Shown: positions 20,547 to 32,355 of the stretch, in pieces | Numbering within the stretch: position 1 is the first letter of the stretch | How the letters are laid out: each line of letters starts with the position of its first letter | Assembly: GCF_963675165.1 (NCBI RefSeq) | Contig: NC_087390.1 | Coordinates: 3,052,001-3,116,000 of the forward strand | Direction of reading: 5' to 3' | Origin: Halichondria panicea | Taxonomy: Eukaryota > Porifera > Demospongiae > Suberitida > Halichondriidae | Length of the DNA stretch: 64,000 bases | Translations under genes and position numbers: made by a program | The notes under the pieces: generated by a model | Told to the model about the DNA's origin: nothing | Databases searched by the model: none | Seen by the model: the letters and a program-made list of their open reading frames with translations, nothing else

Positions 20547-23500
20547 CTATAAACAGTGAAATCGCAGACAAATAAAAATATATGTGAAATAGAGGTAATG
20601 ATATTCATATCTAACACTGTTTACTGTTTGTCCACTGTACTCACCACGTAAGCTTTGACTTCGCTTGGACAGCTCAAAAACGAATCTTTTGTCCAAGGGA
20701 GCAACTAGTTTAATAGAGAACGAGCATTAAATTCGGGTTACCATGGCAGCATGTATAATAACTTACCATTTATAGAAGAGTAATTCTTCTGAGAGAGAGC
20801 TCCTACTGAATATAACCTCTTTCTCTGTCCAGCCTCACTCAGTTTCTCCTTCAAAGACACTTCCTGCAGAGTGATATTGACAGTTTTCACTTAAATATAC
20901 GTACTACAGTGCACTTTTGCAATAGCATAGACCAGGGTGGGAAATGTTCGATTGCTGCTATAAAGGATGCCCACAGTGTAACATTAATTATACCTCGGTG
21001 CACATGCACAAGCGAGGTATACGGTAGTGTGTGTGTATACTGCTACAGCTGCTCAAGAATCAATGAACTGCAAGTAAGAGTTTCTATAGGCTTCTAGTAA
21101 CGTTTTCGTGGATTTGCAAAATAATGCTTCATCTCGAGTTATGCTTACTTAGAATGCCTTTTCAGAAGAACACGTAGTAAAACTTGTCCATGCTACTCTA
21201 CTTAGTAGTTAGCTCTGCACTACAATGCTAGCTATTGGTAGTTGCAAGAGTGAGAAGAGAGCTGCAAGGCTCTACACTGTACTGATGCAGCAGCCATTAA
21301 TTTTAGATAACCATTCATTATAGCTACTCTATATACATAGTTGCAATCTACAATTCACTAACCTAAAGCTATATAGGGCCGTATAGACAGATGTCACTAC
21401 TGAGTTGAACAGTCAAATTAATACAGTACCTGTTTGAGCTTGTCCAGAGAGAGAACTTCACCAACGGAGGTCAACGCTGTCTTCAACCTCTCCACAGGGT
21501 CCTCATCGTCATGTAGCTCCATTAGAGAGGGGTTGGGTGGTATAATTGGTGGCGGTTGCATGCCCCGTGTCTTGGGCACACCCAGTACAACATCATACAT
21601 CACACCGCATCCAGGTCGCTGCTCCAAATTGTGTGTGTGTGTGTGTGTGTGCGGATCCGGAGGAGGCGGTACATTGAGTAAGTACATGCATGTATGGCTA
21701 TATACATGCACTTACATTATCGTTGGCACTTCTCGTGAAAGCACTTAAAGCACTCTTCCTGTTGTACACTTTCATACAGATTCTTTTTCGCAGCTCCAGT
21801 ACAACATTTGTGGGATGGTAGAGGGCCACGCCTACTTTGAGGATAGCGTATACCCTGTACCCATCCTGAGTCACTTTGTTGAGGTCATCGGTATTGTGAG
21901 CAGCCACATCCCACAAGGTTGTAGCATGCAGTCGTTCCTGTATGAATACACAGTGGTTATCAGTGGCATATACATGTAGCACACCAAGCACACGACCTGT
22001 AACTGAATTTTGTCTTTCCGATTGTAATAATTTTTCTCTGAAGTATTAAAACACCAATTTAATAACACTTTAGGTGTACATACATAACTCAGTTGAGATC
22101 GAGCGCTTTTCTACTTAATTGATGTTCACCAAATTTAATTTTATAAGCATACACTTGAAGGGGTTTTTTAAGCTTTCAGTAAAATTAATTACTACGAATG
22201 AAGCTACAGAACTGCATAGTTATGGCTCCTCAATGAGCCTAGTTCTAGTTATGACTTGTTTGTCTAACCGTGTACTCGTGTCTTTCGACAATCTTCAGAT
22301 CCAGCATACTCTCCTCTCTCTCTCCACAAAGAAACATTGTTTCCATAGAATCATCGGATACCGAAGGATCATCAAGAAACAGAATGGGCACTTTACACTC
22401 GAACCCAGACTTTTCTTTCCAGTCCGTAGGTGCCCCAGGCAGTTCACTTGTGACCTTTTTGAGTTGCAAGACGTCATCCCTCTGTGATACAACCATGTAC
22501 CTATGTGCAAACAATTGTTTCTGTTTGCACTGATCATTATCAAGCTTCCGATACTCAGCTTCTAGGTGTTCCTGACACCTCTGCAGATCATTGCCCCACC
22601 TATCACATAATCTATGAGGATGAGTTAAAGTTAAGTCCATTACGACCACACACACTGCATGACACTCACCTCTCCAGGTCATATGACTGAAAAGAGTCGA
22701 GCGGTCGATCGTTACTGCTGCAAAGGTCAATACTTCCGATAGAGACTGATGAGATGTTGTTAGTCAAAAGAAGACCGTTACCAGACTCTGATACTGTATG
22801 GACAGTCACGTTGATCTTCTGAGAGTGGCCCTGTCGTATCTTGAATACACCTCCTGTTATGACCTCTGGTTTGCTTCGCATCGCCACGGGCACATATTCT
22901 CCTTGTTCATTGAGCTCTTGTATCTCCACCCAAACTTCTAGCCTCTTAGCCAGCTCTCTAACTCTGCACACACACGTACATATAAAGCACTGGTTGTAAA
23001 TAAAGATATCCACTCACTCATCAGCAACAGAATGCTGACTGTTTCCCTTATTTGTAGCGCCCTCTGCCACACACTGCACTAGCCCCTTGGAGACGTCCTC
23101 AGTGTTCTCTCGTTGTCCCCACACCTCGATAGACAGTGCTCCATTGTTGACAATGTCAAGAAAATCTTCATCAACAGTAACCCTGAACTCCTGTGCAGGT
23201 CCATACAAGACTTGAAGTACCATAAACTTTTCTGGGCTATTTTGTTACTCTAATACAGCAGACACTCTGGTGCTTTAAGTATCAGATAATCAATATCCCC
23301 TTGAAAAGTTATATTCCAAGCAATGTTGCTTTATAGCTTAGCTATAGCTTTCATGCAGCTGCATGCCTTGTAATGGCACGTTCTAATAAATACCCAGACA
23401 ATTTCAATCTGCTGTCCGATTAGAACATAATTATACGGTAATCATACAAAAAAAGTCTTACCTGGCTATGCTGAAATGTCTGAAATCTACTTGTCAGTGA

Positions 23501-25284
23501 GTTGTTCTCCAGATTAGATTGTATCTTAACATTCTCTCCCTGAAACTGGTACTGACAGAACACACAGTGGCGATAGTCCTTGGACATGCCAGTAGCCTCC
23601 AACACATTGATCTAGGAGTTAAGATAGCAGTTTAGCACAATACATTTTACACAGGAATTTTTAACTACAATGCTTATTATAAGTATTATTGTACAAGTAC
23701 CTGGCAGGTGATGCTATCTCCAGGACACAGGCCTGAGTCTTCACCATGAGTACACTCCCGGGAGCATCTCACAATGATCACCTTCAAGTGTCCACCTTCC
23801 TATAAGACCAACAGAATAAGTAAAATCATAAGGCCTATAATTATAACAATGTTACAAGTACGTGTCTCGAATAAACTAACTCTAATTATACTATATATAT
23901 ACTAGCTCACTTCTCCAGTGGCAGTCACAATGGGAGCACTGTACTCATGGGGAACATTGTGTTTGAGACCCACTAGACAGAAATTTGCAAGTCCCAGGAG
24001 AGTAGGTTGTTCTGAGTCATCGAAGGGTAGCTTAACATCCTTAAGAACGAGTATAATTATAGTGTATAATTATGGTTACTGTGCAAATTCATGACTGCGT
24101 GTGCATGTACGTATATAGCTATATATATACTGTTGTAAGCACTTACTAGCTGAGCGCCTCCCTCCTTCCTCTTAGCCATATCTCTCAATATGACAAGCTT
24201 TTCTTGCAGTGTGTTCACACTCCACACCGACTCACTCCCCTTCTGTCTGTGCAGGACCCTAACCAAAACCTCATCGCTCGTGTTGACATCAGGTGTTTGC
24301 TGGGAGCTAAGTAGAGAGCGAGGGACAGCAAGGACAACTCTGAACACAATTTCTTCATCGAAGGTCTCCAATAGCGAGTTGGCTTCTTTCACCATTTGCT
24401 TGGCCTGTGTTAGAATGTCACCTAGTCTCTCACAATTCACTTCCTCCCACTCCTTCTCTAGGCTGAATAACGAAACAATTTTCATATTATGGGCTTCATT
24501 GTTCACATACTCTATGAGCATATGAATGCAAGGAAATCATGTATGCAAAATACCAATTAGAGGAATTCCATGCTGACATTACAGAATTTACAGAAATGTA
24601 ATGTCAGCAAGACTGCTTATAGTCAAAACATCCTTATAGTCATGTGACTCACTTGTAGCTTCTACTAGCACTAGTACTGGGAGATATAGATACTGATGTG
24701 AGTTTCTCCTTCCTTTGGATGAATTGCTTATCATACTCAATCTGTTGAGCCTCCAGCGAGTCTAATTAGGAATTGACATAATTATTAATTAATTAACCGG
24801 AGAATTGATAGGTATATATAGGCTCACTTCTTTTGGTGCAAGATGCCGTGATGTCATCCTGCGTACCCCTGTGCAATGGCTGCACAAGAGATGTACGAGC
24901 ACTTTCAACTGGGAAAGACGCAGTTGGTAGAGTAGATTGGGTGTCATGGAAGTGGGATTGCTTGCATGCCAATGTAGCATTTAACTTTTTTACTACTGGG
25001 TCCGTCCATTGACCATTTTGAGCCAGGATTTCAATAAAACCATTATATGCGTTCGGATCATGCTTGAATCTTTCAATCAAGTATAAAAACACTTCTCTTG
25101 CTTTGTCTGCAGGTACTACAGAACTCAATAGCACTTTAGAATAACTGTCTGGTGGAATAAGTCCCTTTGCAAAAAGTGCATCTCCAAGACTGACAACGGA
25201 TGACTTCAACTGGTCAATTAGCATATTATAGCACTCTCTGATAGTGATACTCTGTGGAGTTTCATCAGATAAAGCTGTAGCCAT
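20547..25284 (-). CDS. CARD-like domain fused to motor-less kinesin-3 tail, copy 2
   Basis: Minus-strand exons: 25284-24828, 24761-24653, 24462-24147, 24039-23911, 23799-23701, 23611-23462, 23190-23018, 22963-22670, 22611-22269, 21937-21716, 21618-21430, 20863-20767, 20704-20547; phases agree, about 911 residues. Nine exons have exactly the lengths of copy 1 (457, 129, 99, 150, 173, 294, 343, 222, 189 nt). Differences: exon 2 is 6 nt longer. In exon 3 the upstream acceptor AG is missing (TTTCGTTATTC replaces TATAGGTTATTC), so I assign the acceptor 9 nt downstream, losing three residues. The last exon lost 7 nt and gained a different, longer C-terminus. The CARD-like part differs at about 27 of 100 residues, whereas the tail exons differ at only 6-12%. 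The start is 249 bp from the start of the divergent gene at 25534, suggesting a shared promoter. Confidence 0.8.
20965..21310 (+). repeat. Interspersed element copy (CCTCGGTGCGCATGCGCA family)
   Basis: In the intron 20864-21429 of copy 2. It begins ACCTCGGTGCACATGCACAA, continues with CTGCTACAGCTGCTCAA, GTTTCTATAGGCTTCTAGTA and CTAGCTATTGGTAGTTGCAA. The same ordered blocks occur at 35030-35605 (reverse), 39880-40200 and 46470-46770. No coding potential. Copy 1 lacks it, so it inserted after the gene duplication. Confidence 0.75.
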
Positions 25285-25533
25285 TGTAGAGTCAGCTCAG
25301 TGTTGCGTTTACAATAAACATTACCATGAAAATAAAAGTTCCCCAATTCACCACACTAGTGCTTATTGCGCATGTGCAACAATCAAGAGTCACAAGAGTC
25401 TAAAGGTCATAGCTAACTCATGCTATCGCTCACCGGGCACCGTATCGCGTAGCGGTGTTGTATTTGTCAACAAAGTAAACGAGTTATCAGTTAGTTAGAT
25501 ACACTATAAAAGCTTTCTAAACGCAGAGAAAGG
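25285..25533. promoter_or_regulatory. Probable bidirectional promoter
   Basis: A 249-bp gap separates the initiator of the CARD-kinesin copy 2 (minus) from the initiator of the unrecognised membrane protein (plus). No other room for separate promoters exists. It contains CACTATAAAAGCTTTC about 30 bp before the plus-strand start. The assignment rests on arrangement only. Confidence 0.4.
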
Positions 25534-28315
25534 ATGGGAAAGATAGTCGGCGTTAATTCGTCAAGTCAGAAACAAGTGGAGATGAAAGGTGTTCTTGGAA
25601 AGCACATTGGACGATACCTGGACCAGTACACCTTTATCTGTGTGTTTGGCTCTGTGGTGGGCTACGCTGTGATGCCACTCATTGGGGTAGGTCACCCTCT
25701 AGTATCTGCCCTGGTAGTACACTGGTGTATGTAGTTAATGATGCTGTCCACATTGTAGTGTTAATACGTGCGCCCATACACCACACGGTATAATGAATAT
25801 GTCGTAAACCAGTTCATACATGTAGCAATGACGATGTACAATTCGTTGCTAGGTCTTACTAGCATTTGAATTATCCACTGTGTGTATACAATGTTCGTTA
25901 ATATTGTGTCGTCGTATACTTTAGTGTTTTATATTCCGTACAGACTGTGGAGACGCTGGTGCTGTCTGTGATCGTGATTGGTCTCTCCATACATGGCTTA
26001 CGGAAGAGTCCCCCCAAAGGAGAGGTGGGCACTTTGTGTGTGTGTGTGTGTGTGTGTGTTGGTGGAATTGTGTGGGTGTGTGGTTTGCATTTTATAATTC
26101 AAGTAGTTTCACCTTCAGATGATGTTGCAATCTTCCCATTGTTTGTGTTAAACCACTTTTAGTACTTACTGACATACTCACTCCTAAGGCATTTGCCGTG
26201 TCTTGCTACATTGATTTGTAAATAGAGGTAATCACAGGAAACTTATCATCACGAACCCCTCTGTTATCAGTTGAATAGTCCCAAAGAGAATACACACTAT
26301 TCCAATGAAATTCTCTCGATAGGAAACTCATATCTCTGGCTTGATTGTATTGGGCCAACAGTTTTCTTTGATATAGTCTGCGTCCTTTGTTGATTATCTT
26401 GAGATTATCTGTAACATCATACGTGGTAAATTAATGCTTTTGTTGTGGTTTTCCAGGACGAGCGACGACGGTACAGAGAGGAGAGGAGAACAAAGAAACA
26501 GGACTCAAAAAAGACGGTGCATGTTCAAGTATGTTGTGACTGGTTGAAATGGCTACCACATGACGCACTTGTGCAGTCAAAGACTGATATAGACAGTCCC
26601 TTGATATAATTATAGATAATTGCTAAGCCTGTTTCCTGCTATTACACATACTAAGATATGTGCACTATCCCCCCCCCCCCCCCACAGGTGATTACAGACT
26701 CTGAAAGTCAGCAGAAACGACCGAAAGATGATGTCACTAAAAGTCCACAAGAACATAAATTGTCTGCCGAAGAAGAGGAAGCAGAAAAGGTGAGTTACAT
26801 TGTATAGCTAGTGCCTTTTACCGGTTCAGGCCTGATGATTATATAACTCACACACCTATGTGAACTAACGTGATCAATATTCTGCAAATATGAAGGCCTA
26901 GTGTTAGTGTGTGCACTATGTGTACTTTCTTCAGCCTGTGTGTGTGTGTGTGTGTGGTAACAGATTGGACTTACGCCTGTGTGTATACTTTTCCTATAGT
27001 TGCGTCGACTGGAGGAAAAGCGTGAGAAGAAGGCAAAAAAGAAAGGAGAGAGAAATAAACGACGTGAAGAAGAAAGAAAGGAAAAAGAGGTTAGAATGTA
27101 ATTTGGCACTCTACACATTTGGCAGAGTTTTTTTAATTAGTAATCTATGGGCTTTTCACTCCCTTAGAATCTAAACCAGCACGTGTAACAAACCAAACGT
27201 ACATGTACACATGCTGTACTCAATGTACATACATGCACATGCAAGTGTGCTCATTCCTACGTATCTCCCCTACACACACACACAGAAAGAAGAGCTAGTT
27301 CGTAAGGAGAAACAAGAGCAGAGGACCCTAAAGAAACAACAGGAAAAGGAGGCCAAAGGAAAATCCAGAGGATTTCTATTCCCCACCTACGAAACGGTTA
27401 GTACATGTACCTTTATCTTTACCACTACTGCCGTGTGGGTTGTCTAAGGGGCTCTCATGTGATGGTAATGTTTGCTTGTGCATAGACTAATAGTTTAGGA
27501 TTACTTAGAGGTTGTGTATTGTTGATTTAACTGTGCCATATTATACCTGCTTAATAGTGTACTCTGACTATGTACACACACACCAGATCAAAGCGATGGT
27601 GACTCCCCAGAAACCAGTGAGACGAGAGAGAAAGCATTCCACCTCTTCTACCAGTTCTGGCTCAAGCTTCTCACACCGCTCACACCCACACACTCCTCCA
27701 AGACCACACCCAGTCCCTACCCGTGCCTCCAGTGACCCTCTACTGTATCCATCCTCGAAACCATCCCCATGGGGATCGAAAATGTCTGAATCAGCAACAA
27801 ACATGTTCCCACAGCTACCAAGCAACGATCAATTATGGACAACCCCTGCTAATCACCCTCACACCCTAACATCGAGCACACCTCACACTGATGTCTGGCA
27901 GAGATCCGATCTTGCACCTCGACCCCCACAATACGCTGTAACGGCAACACATGATAGCACTTGGAGTGATGTGAACTCATTACATCCGAATTGGACAAAT
28001 ACAAATGTTGAGACATTGACTTCTGGACAAGCTTGGTATCCGAAAGAGTTTAACAGCTTGCTACTGAATGGGAATGACCACAGTATTTGGCATGGCAATG
28101 AACAACAAAATGGCGGAGTTGGACCACTGGTTCCTCAAAACAGTAGGTTTTACTCACTTTTCAGTAGCGAAGTTTCGTCTCCATTATTTATGGACTTTCA
28201 ACCGAGCGGCGGTGGCAGTGCTGATCATGTGATCAGTACTGAGTTGGACAATTCTAATTTGGCAAGTACAAGCACAGATGATGACCCAAGTTTCGACGAG
28301 TGGCCCAATATTTGA
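25534..28315 (+). CDS. Unrecognised protein: two N-terminal membrane segments, charged helix, Ser/Pro-rich tail
   Basis: Seven exons with all junctions in phase 0: 25534-25686, 25944-26024, 26457-26528, 26688-26789, 27000-27089, 27286-27396, 27587-28315; 445 residues. Residues 31-51 (YTFICVFGSVVGYAVMPLIG) and about 52-70 (TLVLSVIVIGLSIHGL) are hydrophobic and could form a helical hairpin. A Lys/Glu/Arg-rich stretch of about 130 residues is probably one long helix or coiled coil (LRRLEEKREKKAKKKGE). The last exon is low-complexity Ser/Pro/Thr with an acidic C-terminus ending DDDPSFDEWPNI. Every intron being phase 0 supports the model. I do not recognise the family; a membrane-anchored cytoplasmic scaffold is a guess. 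Confidence 0.75.
26669..26685. repeat. Poly-C tract at a splice acceptor
   Basis: Seventeen or so C residues lie immediately before CACAG at the acceptor of the exon starting 26688 and serve as its polypyrimidine tract. A comparable C run occurs in a WIP intron at 37920-37936. Confidence 0.8.
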
Positions 28316-28449
28316 ATTGTTTCTATTGAGACTCTGAAACTTTTGAGTAGTAGCTTATTTGTTGGACTATGTGTACATGATTGTGTATAGTCTCTCTTGC
28401 AAGTCTCTACGAGCATTGAAGCATGTCTGCATGCATTTATACACAGGAA

Positions 28450-28511
28450 GTAATTGGTCGATGGCACATGTAGATGTATCGTAATTGGTCGATGGCACAT
28501 GTAGATGTATC
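28450..28511. repeat. 31-bp perfect tandem duplication
   Basis: GTAATTGGTCGATGGCACAT followed by GTAGATGTATC occurs twice, starting at 28450 and 28481. It lies in the spacer between two convergent genes (28316-28755), which otherwise shows nothing coding. Confidence 0.9.
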
Positions 28512-28755
28512 TAATTAATTGTAATAGGACATGCATTGTGTTGCAAATAGGGCAAACTTTGCTGACTCATGTTTAGTAGCCTATTATGTATAGGTGCCCA
28601 AGCATTCAGTAGACTATAAAGCCATGGCTTTTTGTTGTTTAAGCTTACATGTGCCGTCTACCTTTTAAAATTCAGCAACATGTCATTGAATGATGTGATG
28701 AACATGATGAACAGCCACAGAACAATAACCACACAAACACATTGCCAATATCTAT

Positions 28756-30491
28756 CTATCTTGTATCCGACAGTTTCAAATCTGTTCTAGCTATTGCTGA
28801 ATTGTCTCTACCAGCATGTGCAGCCCTGTCTTTAGTAAAATCTTCTTTAATTATAGGGACAACACCTTCGTCTTTGAGAAGCTGGTCCAATTCTTTGATT
28901 CTCCTTTCCTCGTCTTTTATACTCTCACTCAAGACAACAATGTCAGTGTCAGCCTGAATAGCTCTTGAGCGTTTATGCCAGAAAGTCATGAAACGCTCTT
29001 CAAACAGTTTCTGTTGTGTACATGTATATGAGAGAGTGCATGTAGGAATGACCATGCATCTAAAGTCTATTTAACTTAAGTTTGGCCTTCATAATTGTCA
29101 TAACTTGTCATAGTTCAAAAATTGGATTCCTGTTAAATCGCGCTTCATCTACATGTGTAATCTTTAGCTAAAAGTTAGCATTTCCATGTAGAAGTCCTGG
29201 CATACTTGTCAATCACATAATTATATAAAGCCTACATGTATCTGAAGCCATAATTAACCACAAAAATTCCGGGGCTGAACTCCACACAAATAGATTCGAC
29301 TTTATGAATGCAGTATTATCGTACTTTCATTCGTTAAGAAGCTATACTGTCAAGGCTCTTACTTTAGCTGAACTTATATTATTTCACTTACTAAGGTCCA
29401 CGCTGTCTTCTCCTCTCTCCCTGACAGTTCAGGGTGGTGGATCTCAATTGCCTTCATCTGTCTCCAGTGCTCAAACAAGAGGTAGAGTAGCTGACTCAGC
29501 AGTCCTAGGCCAACACCCACACTGCCGCTTATCATAATAGAGCGAAAGCTCCGTTCTAATTAAAAGAAACCAGCATACGGCTTTTATTAGCTGCTGCAGC
29601 AACCTTATTTTGGCAATGGTTGAAATATCTTACTGGATAGGGTGGTAGCTACGGTGATAGCAATGCCTCCACTAGCTCCACTGCTCACAAACTCAGCCTG
29701 TCGAAGTGTGAGGGGCGTGGCCCTCTCTGTGCTGCTCAGTGGCCGCAAAATGATATGTCTGACACCTGAAACAGATTAGCTGTATAATACATTATTAGGC
29801 ACAAGCTGTCATAAATAAAGGAGGTTCGCCATAGCTCATTAATACTAATGTACGTGCTTGCATACATGAAATGTAGTTCTTTACACCTTATGTATATAAC
29901 AGTTACTGGTAAAAGTACCTTACCGAGGAAAGTTGCTGTGACGAGTGCAAAGTTGGCCCCAGTAGAGAGAGCATAGACATGACTAGGGAGGTCCCTGTAT
30001 ACAGCCACACCCAACCCCAACACCACGCCAGATACACCTATATGGGACGGAGGGGGGGTGGTGCACACGATCTCACTAACATTGATGAATCTTGACTATA
30101 CGCTAACATAAATTGTGCATCTCTTAGGGTTTGTGTATAGCTAGGTTAAAACTAACGCATAGCAATCAATAATTATAACACGTACAACAGAGTTGTGTAC
30201 CACTGACCTGAGAGTGCAGAGCAGTAGACAATAGGTCGCACAGTGTCGGGATACTGCCTCAGCCACATGTAACCCTTCCCACAAGCAAGGCCTGTTACAC
30301 CTAGAAACATATAGTTCTGACGGTTGGACTATTACAATTATGATCTAGCGCGCTAGCATAACTGACAAACGATGCTCGACTTTTTAGTTCTAGGTGATTA
30401 TCGTCCGTGTGTGGTACATGGTATCAGTATTAATGTGTGCATGTGCTTGCTCACCAGCAATCAACAGTTTCTTCCAGGCAATCCCAACCAT
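28756..30491 (-). CDS. Multi-pass membrane protein, possibly Tim17-like mitochondrial
   Basis: Six minus-strand exons: 30491-30455, 30300-30208, 30037-29924, 29765-29634, 29555-29392, 29010-28756; phases fit and give 264 residues. Several Gly-rich hydrophobic segments are present: VYCSALSGVSGVVLGLGVAV, ALSTGANFALVTATFLG, FVSSGASGGIAITVATTL and SGSVGVGLGLLSQLLYLLF. A charged cytosol- or matrix-side helix follows (KDEERRIKELDQLLKDE). The small-residue pattern of the membrane helices recalls the Tim17/22/23 superfamily, but I cannot name an orthologue. The initiator is 227 bp from that of a COX7A-like gene on the other strand; such head-to-head pairs often share a promoter and a compartment, supporting a mitochondrial location. 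Confidence 0.75.
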
Positions 30492-30717
30492 CACTGTCTG
30501 TATACACGTTTACAGTAGCTGCAAATAAGCCAAGAGGAGGTATCCAGAATGTACACCAATGTGATCAAATGCACAGTACAGAAGCTGGTAATGATCTCCT
30601 TTTTTATATATGATGATGAGTCAGATGACCTTACCTTGTTTTATGTTTTAACCTTTGATCCTCCTTACCTTAGAGACCGGTACAGAGTTCTAAAACTTTC
30701 AGTATTACAATAAAATT
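30492..30717. promoter_or_regulatory. Probable bidirectional promoter of the two mitochondrial-type genes
   Basis: The 226 bp between the divergent start codons must hold both promoters. I see no clear TATA box; the sequence includes GTATACAC and several CAAATG-type motifs of no assured meaning. Confidence 0.4.
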
Positions 30718-32355
30718 ATGGCGCAGAACTTAAGAACAGAGTACATTCAGAGTGTACTGGCAAAGAACAAAGTGAAGATCTTTCAAAGGAAATTTCCAGT
30801 AAGACCTGGTTTTTATTTATATACCGTAAGCCTCGATACAGGCGACCTTTCAAACAATAATGTGACACCCTGTGACACCCTGGTAATTTTCTAAAAGTAG
30901 TGTCAGGATCTAGGAAGCTGCGTTGACAATTTTTTTACTGTCGTGTCCTAAATGTATGTAGGTAAACATGGTTAATTTTATAATTAGTCTTACTTTGTAA
31001 TTAGTCTTAGGCCATAGTTTGAACTGATTAAACTGCTACAAGATGGTGACTATAGCCAGGTTTTTGTGTCGACTTCTGGAACGATGGAATTACTACCACA
31101 AGCATTAAAAAGGGGTGTCGTTTATATCGTCCGCCATTACTAAAAGTTGACAAGCTAGCTGCTACACTGCACTGGTCTGTTGGTTGTACAATCAGACACT
31201 CTAAAGGATCAAAACTATCATTGTGTATTGTATGCTTTGTTGAATATCTAGCTGATGGATAGCTGCACTCAAGAGGAATAGAGAACCGTAAAACTATGGT
31301 TTCAGGCAGAAAGAGCCAAGAGTTAGACCCCCTTTCTCCTGAACATGATACAGAGGTTTTTAGGTAGGTTGAGGGAATGCTTCGGAGTGTAAAGTTACTC
31401 ATGCATAAGTTATAATTAATTTACTGTTGGATGTACATACAGCGCAGTACAGCAGTAATTTATTACGCATGAGTAACTCGACACTTTGAAGCATTCCCTC
31501 AACCTACCTGAAAACCTCTGTAACGTGTGATATGGAAACAGAAATCATAGACGAACATTTTCTTATCAGATAAATTATGTGCAATTCTACAGATCTAGAT
31601 CTATTGTTGTGTGTGTATCATCCATTGTCTTGTGTCTTGATGGTCTTTATGTCTTGTGTCTGATGGTCTTTATGTCTTGTACATTCTTGATAGATCCTTG
31701 CACTTTAGATCTTAACTTCTTTGGTGGAGAAAGACTGCGTTTTTGTTCAGCATTGCGGTTAATGCAGTACATAGCAGGATATAAATTCACTGCGACACAA
31801 AAAACTGGCTATAGCCACCATAACACCATACGTAGTATCAGAGACTAGTTGTAATGTTGCACACTCCAATAATTATAATATCACTAAACTTATATATGGT
31901 TGTAAATGTAACCATACCTAGCCTCGATTCCAGGCCACTAAAAAATTGGTGTTTTTAAGCGGCCTGAAATCAAGGCTAATAGACTAAGTGTAGAACTACC
32001 TCCAATTAGATGCGACCCTCTAAATATTGGCCAGCAAGAAATATGCGCCACCAAGACTTCAACATAATGTTTCAACCTCCAAAGGAAATGACCTCTGTCT
32101 TCTAAAGTGTACACTTATAAGTTTGTATGCTCTACACAGGTGAATGAAGTCCCAGTTTTCTTGAAAACCAAATTAGATAACCGAGTATATCGGTAAGTGT
32201 GTAACAGCATGGCATGATGAACAAAGCATTGATATTGGTGTGTTGTTTTCTTCTACAGGGGTGTGATGGTGGGCAGTGTGCTGGGGATCGCCCTCTCTGG
32301 ACTGTTTATAGGAATGATGGCAACCAACACCATGCCAAAGAAAGAAAAATCATAA
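30718..32355 (+). CDS. COX7A-like cytochrome c oxidase subunit
   Basis: Three exons, 30718-30798, 32140-32192 and 32259-32355, give 76 residues. The pattern FQRKFPVNEVPVFLKTKLDN-x-VYRGVMVGSVLG matches the COX7A family (phenylalanine-glutamine, VP-V-LK, then a YR just before one membrane helix). Family members are small single-pass subunits at the edge of complex IV in the inner mitochondrial membrane and affect dimer and supercomplex assembly. The helix GVMVGSVLGIALSGLFIGMM and the Lys-rich C-terminus (MPKKEKS) fit. A cleavable presequence is not obvious, although the N-terminal 20 residues are basic. Confidence 0.75.
31044..31820. mobile_element. Nested inverted-repeat element inside the COX7A-like intron
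   Basis: Outer arms 31044-31071 and 31793-31820 (TGGTGACTATAGCCAGG / CTGGCTATAGCCACCA) are inverted with two mismatches in 28. Inside lies a second, longer inverted pair, 31351-31404 and 31467-31520, with about five mismatches in 54 (core AGGTAGGTTGAGGGAATGCT). This looks like one fold-back element inserted into another MITE. Open frames here encode nothing recognisable. Confidence 0.8.
31919..31978. repeat. Short fold-back repeat (TAGCCTCGATTCCAGGCC family)
   Basis: TAGCCTCGATTCCAGGCC pairs with GGCCTGAAATCAAGGCTA across a short AT-rich loop. A sister copy is at 39940-40003. Related single arms are at 30831 (AGCCTCGATACAGGC) and 38712 (CTAGGATCGAGGCTAG). Confidence 0.75.

Noticed and set aside
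31028..31848. Open frames of 124 (minus) and 89 (plus) residues in the COX7A-like intron
   Set aside because: They fall wholly inside the nested inverted-repeat element and read the same arms on both strands.
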